From CAYIHX01 sp964363305 (GTDB lineage Bacteria; Bdellovibrionota; UBA1018), in contig CAYIHX010000005.1 of assembly GCA_964363305.1 (NCBI GenBank), positions 62,001 to 126,000 of the forward strand: DNA of 64,000 bases, in the 5' to 3' direction. This document shows positions 26,389 to 35,973 of the stretch, piece by piece (within the stretch, counting starts at the first letter, position 1; each line of letters opens with the position of its first letter). A program made the position numbers and the translations under genes. The notes under the pieces are model-generated. The model worked only from the letters and a program-made list of their open reading frames with translations. It was not told the origin of the DNA and did not search any database.

Positions 26389-28119
26389 TTGTTGCGATTC
26401 AACTCGACGCCGAGGAAGCTACGCATTCAAGAAATTCGGGAATTTCTTGGTTCGAGGCTAGAACGACGGCTTCTTCTAGGAATTGGAGTTGGCTTTGCTC
26501 TTTTTGGGGTTGAAGTTGCCTTCGCTTACTCTCTTCAGCTCGTGCTTGCTACCTTGGGAACCATACAATGGGAGAGTGTGGGGTTTTTGAAGGCTATGGA
26601 CTCCCGTCCGTCCGTTCCTCTGTCTCTGGGAGTATTCGTTGCGCTGGGTTGTTTGCGCGCGCTGATTCTTTCGGCACAGCTCCTTAATGTGGGGACGAGC
26701 AGTGAAGAGTATCGCTTTGTTCAACGGACTCGAATCACAAAATGGGCGATGCTCATTGGCGTGACCAGCGCCTCAAGGGCCATTAACTTATTTAATGAGA
26801 GGGTTGTTAACGGCGCTGCTTATTTGAGAACGGCTCAAGATGTCTTTATTCGGGTTGTGACTGCTGTATTTCTGGCTCTTGCTCTGTTTCGTATTTCACC
26901 GCTGACCACCTCATTAGGGATTACGGCGATGGTGCTGGTGGGCCTGTTTCTTCGTAAGTTGGATCATGGGATCACCGTTTCCAGTCTTGCGGTAAAGATT
27001 TCTTCTAATAAAATCAATGAGAGCCTGATTCGAAATCTACGGAACCTTCTTTTCATCCAGATTGTTGGAATGGAAAAGCGCGAGGAAAAAAAGGCTCAGG
27101 CCTTCCTCCAGGACGCGAAAAACAGTTTTACCTACTATCAGCAGCTTATTGGTCTAAAGTTCGCGGTTCCTCAGATAGCGGGCGCATTTATGGTAGGCGC
27201 GATTGTCTGGGTACTTCATTCTACGGAGATTGGTCATTCTGGGAACGTGGTCACCTTTCTTTACCTATTTGTCCGTTTTGTGCAGATTTTTGCGGATGTC
27301 GTAAAGTCGTCCTCCGAACTTGCCTATTATCGGCCTCACCATGTTGAACTTTTTGAGTGGTGGCGGTCGAATAGATTGGGGTTGACTCATGGTGTCGCAG
27401 GAGGGGAGCCAGAGAAATCGAGTGGAGCACTCTTTCATGGCCCGATTGGATGGGAATTGAAGAATGTGACGTTCTCTTATCCCGGTGAGAAGCAACCTAT
27501 TCTCCGCGAGTTCAGTATGTCGATTCACGCGGGAGAATTTTTCGCGATCCGCGGTCGCTCTGGGATTGGAAAGAGCACGCTTATAGGTGTTCTTCTTGGT
27601 ATTCTAAAACCCCAAGAGGGCGAGGTATTAGTTATAGATTCTCAGGGCAAATCCCTTCCATTAAGTGGGGCAAAAAATTCACTTCTGAAGTTGGTTGGAT
27701 ATGTCGGTCCAGAAAATTTTTTGATTGAAGGAACTATTCGAGAAAATCTGCTTTACGGGGCCGACCTGCGAACCGTCCCTGATGATGCCACTTTATTGGA
27801 GGCACTTGCTTTTGCGAATTGCGATTTTGTTCAGTCTCTTGACAGAGGTCTTGATCACTTTCTTACGGACCAAGGTCACGGGCTTTCGGCCGGGCAGAAG
27901 CAACGGCTTGCATTGGCTAGGGCGGCATTACGAAATCCTACAGTTCTGATTCTTGATGAGGCCACTTCAAACCTGGATAGTAGAACGGAGATGGAAATTG
28001 TAGAACGAACTCGAACGCTCAAAGGTAGAATGACTATCGTCGCCATTAGTCATCGAGAGGCACTTTTTCTGGCAGCTGATCGGACGCATACAATGGAAGT
28101 TCGCGGACCATCGCTATGA
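26389..28119 (+). CDS. ABC transporter, fused membrane and ATPase domains (flippase-like)
   Basis: 576 residues, starting with TTG 26389. The N-terminal half carries about five to six helices (residues 30-290). The C-terminal ATPase has Walker A GRSGIGKSTL at about 388, signature LSAGQKQRLALARA at about 498 and Walker B VLILDEATS at about 519. The half-transporter plan is that of MsbA and the PglK/WlaB lipid-linked oligosaccharide flippases. As no Wzx is seen in this island, export of the glycan intermediate is the most likely job. The next gene overlaps by 4 bases, so the two work together. Confidence 0.85.
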   Translation: MLRFNSTPRKLRIQEIREFLGSRLERRLLLGIGVGFALFGVEVAFAYSLQLVLATLGTIQWESVGFLKAMDSRPSVPLSLGVFVALGCLRALILSAQLLNVGTSSEEYRFVQRTRITKWAMLIGVTSASRAINLFNERVVNGAAYLRTAQDVFIRVVTAVFLALALFRISPLTTSLGITAMVLVGLFLRKLDHGITVSSLAVKISSNKINESLIRNLRNLLFIQIVGMEKREEKKAQAFLQDAKNSFTYYQQLIGLKFAVPQIAGAFMVGAIVWVLHSTEIGHSGNVVTFLYLFVRFVQIFADVVKSSSELAYYRPHHVELFEWWRSNRLGLTHGVAGGEPEKSSGALFHGPIGWELKNVTFSYPGEKQPILREFSMSIHAGEFFAIRGRSGIGKSTLIGVLLGILKPQEGEVLVIDSQGKSLPLSGAKNSLLKLVGYVGPENFLIEGTIRENLLYGADLRTVPDDATLLEALAFANCDFVQSLDRGLDHFLTDQGHGLSAGQKQRLALARAALRNPTVLILDEATSNLDSRTEMEIVERTRTLKGRMTIVAISHREALFLAADRTHTMEVRGPSL

Positions 28120-30038
28120 GATCGTCCCTTTTTGTGCATAGAGTGCACCGTTTCAACCTTCCCCTTGTTCTGTTCTTTTCGTTATTTAAGAGGGTTCGAT
28201 ACTGGAAGTCCGAATTGTCGGATATTTCTGTTCGTTTTCCGCAGTTGGAGTGGCTGGATCCAGAGAAACTTTCGGACCTTGATTCCTGGAATTCTGCTCA
28301 GCAGGGTGCTTACGAAAAGTGGTCCGTCTTGGTTTTAAAGGTTCGTGATCGTCTCGTCGGACAGGCGAGGGGGGTCGCTCGAGGCGTGGAACAAAGGGTG
28401 GCTCTTGCTTTTGAGGCAGAAATCCTCTTTGAGCACTTGGTTTCTCAGTGCGTCGAGGCGGACGCTACTGCTATCATTTTACAAACAGCCTGGGGGCAGT
28501 TTTTCAGAAAAATCGGTTATCGATCGTCATTAGGGGGGCGGGGTTCTTCCGTGCGTACATCAGCGGCTTCTATCCCGTTTGAAGTCGCTAGTTATTGGAT
28601 GAGGACTGCGAAGAGTCACGCTGGCCAGGTTTGGAAGTGTTTTGCGAGAGTATCCGCTGACGGTCGGAATGCCGTTCGTGAAAATTTAGAGCGGAATGCG
28701 AAAATTCTCGTATCAGGCATTTCTCTCACTGAGTATCCCAGATCAGACGTTCATTTGGATTTTTCCTTTCTCGTTAGCAATCACCACCTTTTAGCGGAGG
28801 ATGTTCTCTATCTGCTTCCTCGTGCGCCCGATTTAGTAACTCAACAATTTTTAGCGAAGGGTGGTGTTCGTTGGTTAGATGCTTCAACTTATCGCGGAAT
28901 CCTCAACGGGACCGAGTGCATTTTTGCTGCCGCACACGTGTTGTTCTCTGCTGTTTTTAAGGCCGCGCGTTGGACTCATCTTTTTTACTCTGAGATTGAT
29001 CAGATCACATCCTGCACCGCTCCTTGGCGCCTCATTTGGCAGCGGTATCGGCCTGCGATTTATTTGTACTCAGTGAGTGTATCTATCCCCGAGCCTAGTG
29101 AGGCCTCGGCTTTCGACGGTTTCGGTGTTGCAAACGTGCTTTGGTTTTATAGCGCAAACTGCTTTCCGTTGCGGAAGCATTCTTCTTCTTCTCTCGCAAA
29201 GCGCGTGCACTGGTCGAATCCCGTGGCCCAAACGATCTTAGGCTGGAACGAAGAGTTTGGCGCTCTAGTCCGAAACCGCCTTCTGGTTGCGGGAACGATT
29301 CCGAAGATCGTGGCGCTTGGCCCGATCATGTGTGGAGATAGCCGAGATCTCCAACTGGATGGTCAACAGAGTCGTAGAAAAATTGGCATCGTACCGAGTG
29401 GAGAAGGAGCGACAGGGGATTATTTTCTCTCTGTTTTTGATGTTTCTCCTGTACGAGCGCAGATACGGGAATCGGTAGGCCTTGGTCCCGATGTTTACAG
29501 TTTTGAATTCTGCGATTTTTTTTACCGCGACCTAAAGCTATTGCTTGAGCGAAATCCACGTATTCGACTTATCATCAAGAGAAAGAGAAGTGATCCTCGT
29601 AATTTGCGACCGATTGTGGGCGGCCTGGCGCAACTCATTGCAGACGATGGGCCTTGGCGTCGGTCGAACCGGGTGATTCAAATTGATCCAGAAATTTCTC
29701 CATATTTGGCGATAGCAGCTGGGGACTTGTCCATTGGGCCGCCCTATACGTCTCCAGTTTTAGGGGCAATTGGGGCGGCCCGCGGTGGTATCTTTTATTG
29801 TCCGTCTGGTCTGCGTCTTACCGGAGCAAATGATGAATTTTCTTTATTTGAGGTGGAGGGGCTGGGTGCACTTGAAAACAGGATTCATGACTATATTGAA
29901 AAGGGAGCAAATTGCGTGAATCAGGGTCTTCTGAAAAATGGGCATGCTGAGGGACGAATTATTTCTAGCGAAGCAGATAGTATCAATTGTATTGAAGCCT
30001 TCGCCGCTACTCTTTTAAAAACTCGGTTGAGCTTATAA
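28116..30038 (+). CDS. Polysaccharide biosynthesis PFTS-motif protein
   Basis: 640 residues, largely without membrane segments except a short hydrophobic N-terminal stretch. I recognise the late motif SIGPPYTSPVLGAIG (about residues 543-557), which matches the PFTS motif that names a family of large GT-like proteins in surface-glycan loci; here the Phe is Tyr. LIIKRKRSDPRN and GIVPSGEG before it look like GT-B nucleotide-binding loops. It is coupled to the ABC flippase by a 4-base overlap. Function likely glycosyl transfer on the lipid-linked glycan, unproven. Base composition is AT-rich compared with the loci after 31 kb. Confidence 0.6.
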   Translation: MRSSLFVHRVHRFNLPLVLFFSLFKRVRYWKSELSDISVRFPQLEWLDPEKLSDLDSWNSAQQGAYEKWSVLVLKVRDRLVGQARGVARGVEQRVALAFEAEILFEHLVSQCVEADATAIILQTAWGQFFRKIGYRSSLGGRGSSVRTSAASIPFEVASYWMRTAKSHAGQVWKCFARVSADGRNAVRENLERNAKILVSGISLTEYPRSDVHLDFSFLVSNHHLLAEDVLYLLPRAPDLVTQQFLAKGGVRWLDASTYRGILNGTECIFAAAHVLFSAVFKAARWTHLFYSEIDQITSCTAPWRLIWQRYRPAIYLYSVSVSIPEPSEASAFDGFGVANVLWFYSANCFPLRKHSSSSLAKRVHWSNPVAQTILGWNEEFGALVRNRLLVAGTIPKIVALGPIMCGDSRDLQLDGQQSRRKIGIVPSGEGATGDYFLSVFDVSPVRAQIRESVGLGPDVYSFEFCDFFYRDLKLLLERNPRIRLIIKRKRSDPRNLRPIVGGLAQLIADDGPWRRSNRVIQIDPEISPYLAIAAGDLSIGPPYTSPVLGAIGAARGGIFYCPSGLRLTGANDEFSLFEVEGLGALENRIHDYIEKGANCVNQGLLKNGHAEGRIISSEADSINCIEAFAATLLKTRLSL

Positions 30039-30229
30039 TTTCGAAGTGGCCAAATATGGGTCGTTTGCCCATGGCATTTCGTACTCATCCCAGATCACCC
30101 ACCGAGACGGCGGACTTCTTCGGTTGTCACGGGCTACTCGGCTCTTTCATCAGTAGTAGCTGAACAAATTCTAGCTAAGAAGGCTTCTCGTCTGTCGGCG
30201 AGTCACTTTTGAAGAGCCAAAAATGTCAG

Positions 30230-30267
30230 CCCATGGAAAGAGACCGATGAGTGGTCTTTTCCATGGG
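30230..30267 (-). terminator. Hairpin terminator after the secreted-protein gene
   Basis: Arms 30230-30245 (cccatggaaagagacc) and 30253-30267 (ggtcttttccatggg) pair over 15 bases with one bulged position and a 7-base loop. It lies 13 bases past the stop of the minus-strand gene at 30280. On the minus strand a short T-rich run (catttttgg) follows after about six bases, so it is a fair intrinsic terminator; it may also stop transcripts arriving from the plus-strand gene ending at 30038. The rest of 30039-30279 shows nothing else. Confidence 0.65.
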
Positions 30268-30279
30268 TTGATCTAGGTT

Positions 30280-30834
30280 TTAGATTGCCACGCAGATAAT
30301 ATTGAAGCCGACGTCAGCTACGGCCGTCTCGCCCCCATTAGCAGTTCTTACTCTGATTTTACGATTTACCGTGTCAACAGAGGTAATCGCCGCATTGAAG
30401 CTGGCTGCAGGATCGTTGCTGCTAACGACACAAATCGGTGCATTCGTAAAAAATCCAGAATTATAAATGAGTTCCGTGTCCCCAGTTCCCACTTCATTGA
30501 TGGGGGAAGCTGCTAACCAATCCCCTCCCTCTTCTTGAGCTAAGCTATAGGTGCCGGCCGACACAGTAAGTTTTGCACTTACAACCTTTGCTGCACTGGC
30601 ACCGGTAGAAAATGCGGCCCAAGAAGTTCCATTATATCCATAGAAGGTCGAATTAGCCGTATTGAAAATAATGTCGCCCTTTTCAGGATATGTAACGACG
30701 TCAGTACTGTTAATCGGAGGCGCCGTAAATCCAAGCGACAAGAGAAAACTCGATTCATCTGCGCCGAAAGCCAATTGGGTAACCATAATCAGTTGAGCTA
30801 CTAGAAAAACGATCAGGTGTTTGCTGTGTATCAT
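30280..30834 (-). CDS. Small secreted protein with GDIIF/STFYG motif (paralogue B)
   Basis: 184 residues from ATG 30834, chosen because AAAAGGAA lies 5 bases upstream and a signal peptide follows at once (hydrophobic core about residues 7-20, cleavage near LAFGA). The mature part has GDIIFNTANSTFYGYNG and a Trp, then a beta-type domain with FTNAPICVV and a final IICVAI. These correspond in order to FSSAPNCTC and FFLNCV of the gene at 542. The two proteins have identical length and face each other from the two ends of the pseudaminic acid island. Surface or secreted role assumed. Confidence 0.75.
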   Translation of the reverse strand: MIHSKHLIVFLVAQLIMVTQLAFGADESSFLLSLGFTAPPINSTDVVTYPEKGDIIFNTANSTFYGYNGTSWAAFSTGASAAKVVSAKLTVSAGTYSLAQEEGGDWLAASPINEVGTGDTELIYNSGFFTNAPICVVSSNDPAASFNAAITSVDTVNRKIRVRTANGGETAVADVGFNIICVAI

Positions 30835-30990
30835 TGCTGTTCCTTTTGTTAGTTGAGAATTCGACTGCTTGGTTTTGGAATGATAGTTTGAGTTGAATGA
30901 CTGAATCAAGGCCTTTGCTTCTTGGTGGCATCCTCCCCATGTTTGGCTGTGGCAAACATTTGACGAGGCGGTATACCGTACTCTTTTTGT

Positions 30991-32370
30991 TTAAAAGGTC
31001 GGTGCACGAGCGACCAAGACATTTCGTGGGGTCTCCCGGCTCATTGCAAACCACCCACCGAGAAAAATCCAAAACCAATTTCCATTGTGCGGATTTTCTA
31101 ACCCGACGTTGAAAACTGCGTAAGCTGCGGCACTTAAGAAAACAGCGGCCGCCAACTCAGGGACACCCAGCCGGAAACGCCGTAAGGCCCATGAGCGGAC
31201 GCCCGAGAGGCCCACCGACACAAGCATTGCGAGCAGGGGGAGGGAGCCTAGTATCCCACCGCGGAAAAGGACGGTGAGGTAGCTGTTGTGCGGTCCAGAG
31301 ATCCAGCGCCCGTCCTGGATCGCCGGGTAGCCGTTGAACACGGTGGTTACGACGTGGGGCCCGAACCCTTTGCCGAACCAGGGGCTTGAAACAAACCCCT
31401 CCCAGGCCTGAGCCCAAAGGTGTTTGCGCCAACGCATATAAGTGTAAGATTGTGTCGCTTCTCCGTTTCGATCTTTTATTGGGCCACTCTCATGATGAAA
31501 AGCCCATCCCTGAAGGTCCGTATATGTTCGCGACCACATACTGGGCAAAATGGAGGGGTCCTTCCCGAGGCGTTTGAGCACGATCACTTCAGCGCCCACG
31601 GCAACTCCGAGTCCTAACGCAAGAGCAAGAAGACTCGGAACCAGTCGAGCGGCGAGGATGCGGCGTACGCCACCTACTGGTGCGTCCGCGCCTCCCAGGA
31701 ATTGCAAGGGCGCCGCAAAAAGAAAAGCTGCGAGGAGCCAGCTTCGCTTGAGGTAGACGGTGAAAATTCCCAATAAGGTCAACCCCGAGAACGCATAGAG
31801 CACAGATGCAAAAAACGGAGAGATGAGGGCAAAAGCGAGACCGATGAGCGGGCTGACTACTTCGCTGCCCGGCGGGCTGGAGAGTTCAGGAAAAATCGAG
31901 TCGATGGCTTGGCCTTTGATGAGGAAGTGGATCCAGTGCTCTCCTTGAGCGGCCACCGCGCCCAACAGGGCAGCGAGGATCAGCCTTTTGATTTCCAGGC
32001 GAGTCAGGCTGACGCCCACAATGACCCAGGCAGCTTGATAGACGAGTGCGCTGTCTCGGAGTATCTGAACGACTCCGGTGTCTGGTTTTTCTATGAAAAG
32101 GCTGATGAGGAGTCGAAGCAACCCGAAGCCAAGAAACAGGCAGAGGGCTAGGCCGAATCCGCTCTTGAGTTTGGTCAGTGCCTGGTCCCTGCGGCGGAGG
32201 GCCACCCAAGTCAGCATCGTCGCGAGTGCGAACTCGCCGACATAGAGGGGTAATGGCCCGATATCCACGTGCAGGTAAGAGAAACCCTTGGTGCGCCAGG
32301 CGAGGCAGAATGCATAGAGAAAAAATCCGAATATGGGCAGTTGATTCCAGTCAAAGCGTTGGGGCTTCAT
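30991..32370 (-). CDS. O-antigen ligase/polymerase (Wzy_C family)
   Basis: 459 residues with about eleven hydrophobic segments. The long periplasmic loop near residues 285-385 ends in ISGPHNSYLTVLFRGGILG, the typical Wzy_C/WaaL motif with the functional His. The family polymerises or transfers polyprenyl-linked glycans in the periplasm. It overlaps the initiating sugar transferase gene by 4 bases, so both belong to one lipid-linked glycan pathway. Whether it is a ligase or a polymerase cannot be decided; a second member lies at 34648-35973. Confidence 0.85.
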   Translation of the reverse strand: MKPQRFDWNQLPIFGFFLYAFCLAWRTKGFSYLHVDIGPLPLYVGEFALATMLTWVALRRRDQALTKLKSGFGLALCLFLGFGLLRLLISLFIEKPDTGVVQILRDSALVYQAAWVIVGVSLTRLEIKRLILAALLGAVAAQGEHWIHFLIKGQAIDSIFPELSSPPGSEVVSPLIGLAFALISPFFASVLYAFSGLTLLGIFTVYLKRSWLLAAFLFAAPLQFLGGADAPVGGVRRILAARLVPSLLALALGLGVAVGAEVIVLKRLGKDPSILPSMWSRTYTDLQGWAFHHESGPIKDRNGEATQSYTYMRWRKHLWAQAWEGFVSSPWFGKGFGPHVVTTVFNGYPAIQDGRWISGPHNSYLTVLFRGGILGSLPLLAMLVSVGLSGVRSWALRRFRLGVPELAAAVFLSAAAYAVFNVGLENPHNGNWFWIFLGGWFAMSRETPRNVLVARAPTF

Positions 32371-33833
32371 ACGGCTCCGACGCCTCGCACGACTGAGAGG
32401 ATGGTCTTCACAATGATGGAGAGGTCGAGCAGAAGGGACTGGTTGTGAATGTAGAAGAGGTCGTATTCGAGATTTTGATGAATCGGTTCACCACGGACCG
32501 CGCTGATTTGCCAGACCCCGGTGATGCCGGGTTTGACGAGGAGTCGTTGGCGCTCGAGAGCGGTGTAGCCTTCAACAATAAAGGGCATCTCCGGGCGAGG
32601 TCCAACTAAGCTCATGTCACCGCGAAAGACGTTAAAAAGCTGGGGAAGTTCATCGAGGCTGGTCCGTCTGAGCCATTTTCCGACTCGGGTGATGCGTGGA
32701 TCATGGGGGTCGGAGGGCGTGCGGGCGTACCGGGGAGCTTCGACGTGCATGGTTCGGAATTTATAGATGCTGAATTGCCGTCCGCGGAGGCCTACGCGCT
32801 TTTGTTTAAAGAGGACTGGCCCCCTTGAATCGAGTCGAATCGAGAGGCCAAAGAGTAGAATGAGAGGAGATAGCAGCAGGATGAAGAGGGAGCTGAGTGC
32901 GAAGTCGACTAATTTTTTTAAGACCCTAAAATAAAAAGAGACCCGACTGTTTTTACGCCTGAGAATAGGAATTCCACCGATTTCAAAAAGTTCAACATTC
33001 TGGATAAAGCGTTCATAAGCATTGGGGACGATCGCGTAGTCGACTCCCGCTTGGATGCAGCGCTCGACGAGCTTTTGATTTCTTTCAAACGTAGCCGAAG
33101 GGAGAGCGATCAGAACGAGTTCGACTCCGAGCTGTGAAGCTTGGTCGATCCATTCTTCTCCACCGAGCACCTTCAGGCCTTTGTTGGGCCCGATTCCTGA
33201 CCATTTTAACCATTGCTGGTGCTTCAAAGGGTTGTCGTCTGCCATCCCAACGGGAAGCAGGCCGAGGGCTGGGCTCTCGAAAAGACGCTTGGCCAAATGT
33301 GTACCGATATTGCCCGCTCCGTAGATGAGTACCTTTCTTTGCGACCAGCCCTTGAGATGAAAAAGAACGTGCAAGCGGTAAAAAATCTGCCTCTGTATGT
33401 AAAGAGCGAACGGAGAGAGGACGAGGCCCGTCGTCATGGTGATCCGAGAGAGATCGACTGACCGCAGATAGAACGAAAGACTGAGCACCACCGCTGCGGC
33501 ATAGAAACCGGTTCTGAAAATGCCGCGAAGTTCTTGGATATTGAGCAGGCTGATTTCTCTTTCGTAGAGGCCGACTCGATCTAGAATGAGAACATAGACC
33601 AGGCCGATCCCGGCGGAGATCAATGCAAATTCAATGAAGGATTGAGGCGAGCTTCTGCTGAGCCCTGACGTGTAGAGAAGATAACCGAGCTGGAAACAGG
33701 CAACGACCACGGCGAAGTCTGCTCCCCTTTGGAAGGTGGAAATCAGAAATCCAAAATAACGTCGCCAGGGACCGTCGTGTTGTTTCTCTGAAGGGGCGGG
33801 TCTCGGTTGAGAAACGGCGGCGGTGGAATCCAT
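32367..33833 (-). CDS. Polyprenyl-phosphate sugar-1-phosphate transferase (WbaP/WcaJ type)
   Basis: 488 residues: four or five N-terminal helices (residues about 25-150), a central CoA-binding-like domain (KVLIYGAGNIGTHLAKRL), another helix at about 310, and the catalytic bacterial sugar transferase domain to the end. That domain has FKQKRVGLRGRQFSIYKFRTM, RTSLDELPQLFNVFRGDMS and VGPRPEMP. The enzyme starts glycan synthesis by putting a sugar phosphate on undecaprenyl phosphate at the inner membrane. Head of a two-gene operon with the O-antigen ligase-like gene, divergent from the WecG/TagA gene. Confidence 0.92.
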   Translation of the reverse strand: MDSTAAVSQPRPAPSEKQHDGPWRRYFGFLISTFQRGADFAVVVACFQLGYLLYTSGLSRSSPQSFIEFALISAGIGLVYVLILDRVGLYEREISLLNIQELRGIFRTGFYAAAVVLSLSFYLRSVDLSRITMTTGLVLSPFALYIQRQIFYRLHVLFHLKGWSQRKVLIYGAGNIGTHLAKRLFESPALGLLPVGMADDNPLKHQQWLKWSGIGPNKGLKVLGGEEWIDQASQLGVELVLIALPSATFERNQKLVERCIQAGVDYAIVPNAYERFIQNVELFEIGGIPILRRKNSRVSFYFRVLKKLVDFALSSLFILLLSPLILLFGLSIRLDSRGPVLFKQKRVGLRGRQFSIYKFRTMHVEAPRYARTPSDPHDPRITRVGKWLRRTSLDELPQLFNVFRGDMSLVGPRPEMPFIVEGYTALERQRLLVKPGITGVWQISAVRGEPIHQNLEYDLFYIHNQSLLLDLSIIVKTILSVVRGVGAV

Positions 33834-33892
33834 CTAAGAAAGGAAACTATTCGTTTCTGTTGAGAAATCCAGAGAAAAAGCGTGGATGTTTG

Positions 33893-34666
33893 ATGGGGCT
33901 TCGGCTACACCCAAGGGGCTTGGCTCACCATCCGACGGTCGATATTTTAGGAGTGCGGGTTTCTCGCTTCGGTTTTCGCGAAACGAAGGAAATGTGCGTG
34001 AAGGAGTTGGACGCGAAGCAAGGCGGATACGTCTGCTTCGCGAATGTTCACACGGTCACGGAATCGTTGGATTCTCCGGACTTGTGTGGCGCGTTAAATC
34101 AAGCCGTCTTTGCGGTGGCAGATGGAAAACCCTTGGTTTGGGTTTCTCGGTTGCTGAGAGCGCCGATCAGCTCGAGGGTTTGCGGCCCGGATTTCATGGC
34201 TGATTTTTTGAAGCATCATCCGAACTATCGGCACGCGTTCGTCGGCGGAAAGCCGGGAGTGGCGGACCGCTTGATTCAGAAGTTTGAGCTCAAGAGCGCT
34301 GTCGCTTATTGCCCTCCGTTTCGGCCGTATTCCGACGCGTATGCTCGCGAAGATTGGACTGCTCTTCTCAAGGCATCGGGGGGCCTCCCGCCGGACTGTG
34401 TTTGGGTGGGGCTGGGGGCTCCGAAGCAGGAGCTTTGGATGCGGTCGGTCTCTCAGTTAGGGGTGACCTCTTTATTTTTTGGTGTGGGAGCGGCCTTTGA
34501 TTTTTTAACCGGAGGCGTGGCTCGGGCTCCGGCATGGATGCAATCGATGGGGTTGGAGTGGTTCTATCGCCTCACGCAGGAGCCGAGGCGATTGTGGCGT
34601 CGTTACCTTTCGACAAACCCGAGGTTCGTCTGGCGGGTTTTTCTCCAATGGATGAGTCGAGTTTGA
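33893..34666 (+). CDS. WecG/TagA/CpsF glycosyltransferase (GT26)
   Basis: 257 residues from ATG 33893; a TTG at 33860 would add 11. VDILGVRV, FANVHTVTESLDSPDL, ADGKPLVW, VCGPDFM, VWVGLGAPKQELWM and GVGAAFDFLTG are the conserved GT26 blocks, in order. The family adds the second sugar (ManNAc or ManNAcA) to the lipid-linked first sugar. The WecB homologue at 37932 provides UDP-ManNAc, so transfer of ManNAc in the TagA manner is likely. No UDP-ManNAc dehydrogenase is seen in the window. It overlaps the next gene by 19 bases. Confidence 0.88.
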   Translation: MGLRLHPRGLAHHPTVDILGVRVSRFGFRETKEMCVKELDAKQGGYVCFANVHTVTESLDSPDLCGALNQAVFAVADGKPLVWVSRLLRAPISSRVCGPDFMADFLKHHPNYRHAFVGGKPGVADRLIQKFELKSAVAYCPPFRPYSDAYAREDWTALLKASGGLPPDCVWVGLGAPKQELWMRSVSQLGVTSLFFGVGAAFDFLTGGVARAPAWMQSMGLEWFYRLTQEPRRLWRRYLSTNPRFVWRVFLQWMSRV

Positions 34667-35973
34667 GTGCCTTGAGTTGGCTTGTGACAACGGTTTTATC
34701 GATGGCTGTTCTTCCCTCTTGGACGGCAGTATCGGTTCGGATTTACGAGCGGCTGGGCCTCTCAAGCTCGTTGTTGGGGCCGATTAATCCATTGAAGATC
34801 GCGGCGCCCGCTCTTCTGATCTTTTTATATACGCAGCGCACCAGGATCAGTGAGTTTCTCCCGAAGGGGTTGGCGATTTTTCTTGGGGTGACCTATTTAT
34901 TGGGATCGGGGGCGGTGCTTTATGGCGCGTTTCAATGTCAGTGGAATCTGACTCTCTTTCGAGAGTGGTTTCTTCATGGATGGGCGGCTCTGTGGGCGCT
35001 CTCTTTCTTTTTCCTTTCGAATCGGCAGAGGAAATGGGTCATCGGGGCATGGCTCACCTGGGTTGGCGGTTCCTGTTTGATGGATTGGCTGGCCCCCGCC
35101 TGGCAGGATTGGCTATTTGCGCATATCTTTGATCCGGATACGCGGGTTCTGGACGTTCGCGAGGTCGGCGATGTGTTGACCGGGGTGTTTGGGCGGCAAA
35201 CCTTGGGTAAGTTTCTGGCCTGGATTCCGTGGCTCTGGCTGCTCACTTTGAAGCCGGTGGCGAAACCTTCGAGTCAGCGTTTTCGTTTCGCTCTGGGGAT
35301 GGCGGCGGTGATTTTCTCTGCTGGCATCGTGTTGGCGACCAGCCAGCGGGGGCCATTCGTTTCGGTGCTGGCTGCGGCGTTGGTGACGATTGTCCTCTAT
35401 GCTCGGAACGAGGGTTTTCGAAAGCGAACCCTTTTGATGATGATTGGAGGCTTCGCGCTGAGCGTGGGAGTTCTCACGGTCTCGTTCGTGCCCCGCCCCA
35501 TCCTCGAGAGCCGGATTCGCTCGATGATTGGGCTATCGTCCACTGGGTCTCTAGGCGATCAGGCCGAACAGAACACGAAGTTCCGGTGGGGAATGCTCTC
35601 GTTCTCGACTCAAGTTATTTTAGAGAATCCGATGGGCCGAGCCTGCTTTCCCAATGAGCGGTATTTCTGGGATCGAGGAACAACGGCTGGGCATGCGCAT
35701 CATCTTTTTCTGCAAGAGTATCGAGCTCGTGGTTGGATCTGGGGCACTCTTCACCTCTTGATGTGGATTTTTTGCGGCTGGGCTTTTTTTCGAGCGTTGC
35801 CCTCTGCTCAAGAGAATTTTTTTTGGTTCGGTGGGTTTCTCAGCATAGTGTTTGTGGGGCAGTTCGACTACCCCTGGATGGCTCTTTCGCAGTCCATCGT
35901 GATCTGGGTATTTCTTTGGAAGGGATTCTCATTATGGGGAAGCTTGAATATTCGGCGTTGGTCCCGACTTTAA
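34648..35973 (+). CDS. O-antigen ligase-like polytopic protein (second copy)
   Basis: 441 residues from ATG 34648 (MDESSLSAL); a longer frame to 34534 would lie inside the GT26 gene. About ten helices. The stretch ATSQRGPFVSVLAAALV and the loop TTAGHAHHLFLQEYRARGW carry the Arg and His pattern of O-antigen ligases and polymerases. With the copy at 30991 the locus has two proteins of this type, which would suit one polymerase and one ligase. The start lies 19 bases inside the preceding gene; the next start lies 40 bases inside this one. Confidence 0.75.
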   Translation: MDESSLSALSWLVTTVLSMAVLPSWTAVSVRIYERLGLSSSLLGPINPLKIAAPALLIFLYTQRTRISEFLPKGLAIFLGVTYLLGSGAVLYGAFQCQWNLTLFREWFLHGWAALWALSFFFLSNRQRKWVIGAWLTWVGGSCLMDWLAPAWQDWLFAHIFDPDTRVLDVREVGDVLTGVFGRQTLGKFLAWIPWLWLLTLKPVAKPSSQRFRFALGMAAVIFSAGIVLATSQRGPFVSVLAAALVTIVLYARNEGFRKRTLLMMIGGFALSVGVLTVSFVPRPILESRIRSMIGLSSTGSLGDQAEQNTKFRWGMLSFSTQVILENPMGRACFPNERYFWDRGTTAGHAHHLFLQEYRARGWIWGTLHLLMWIFCGWAFFRALPSAQENFFWFGGFLSIVFVGQFDYPWMALSQSIVIWVFLWKGFSLWGSLNIRRWSRL

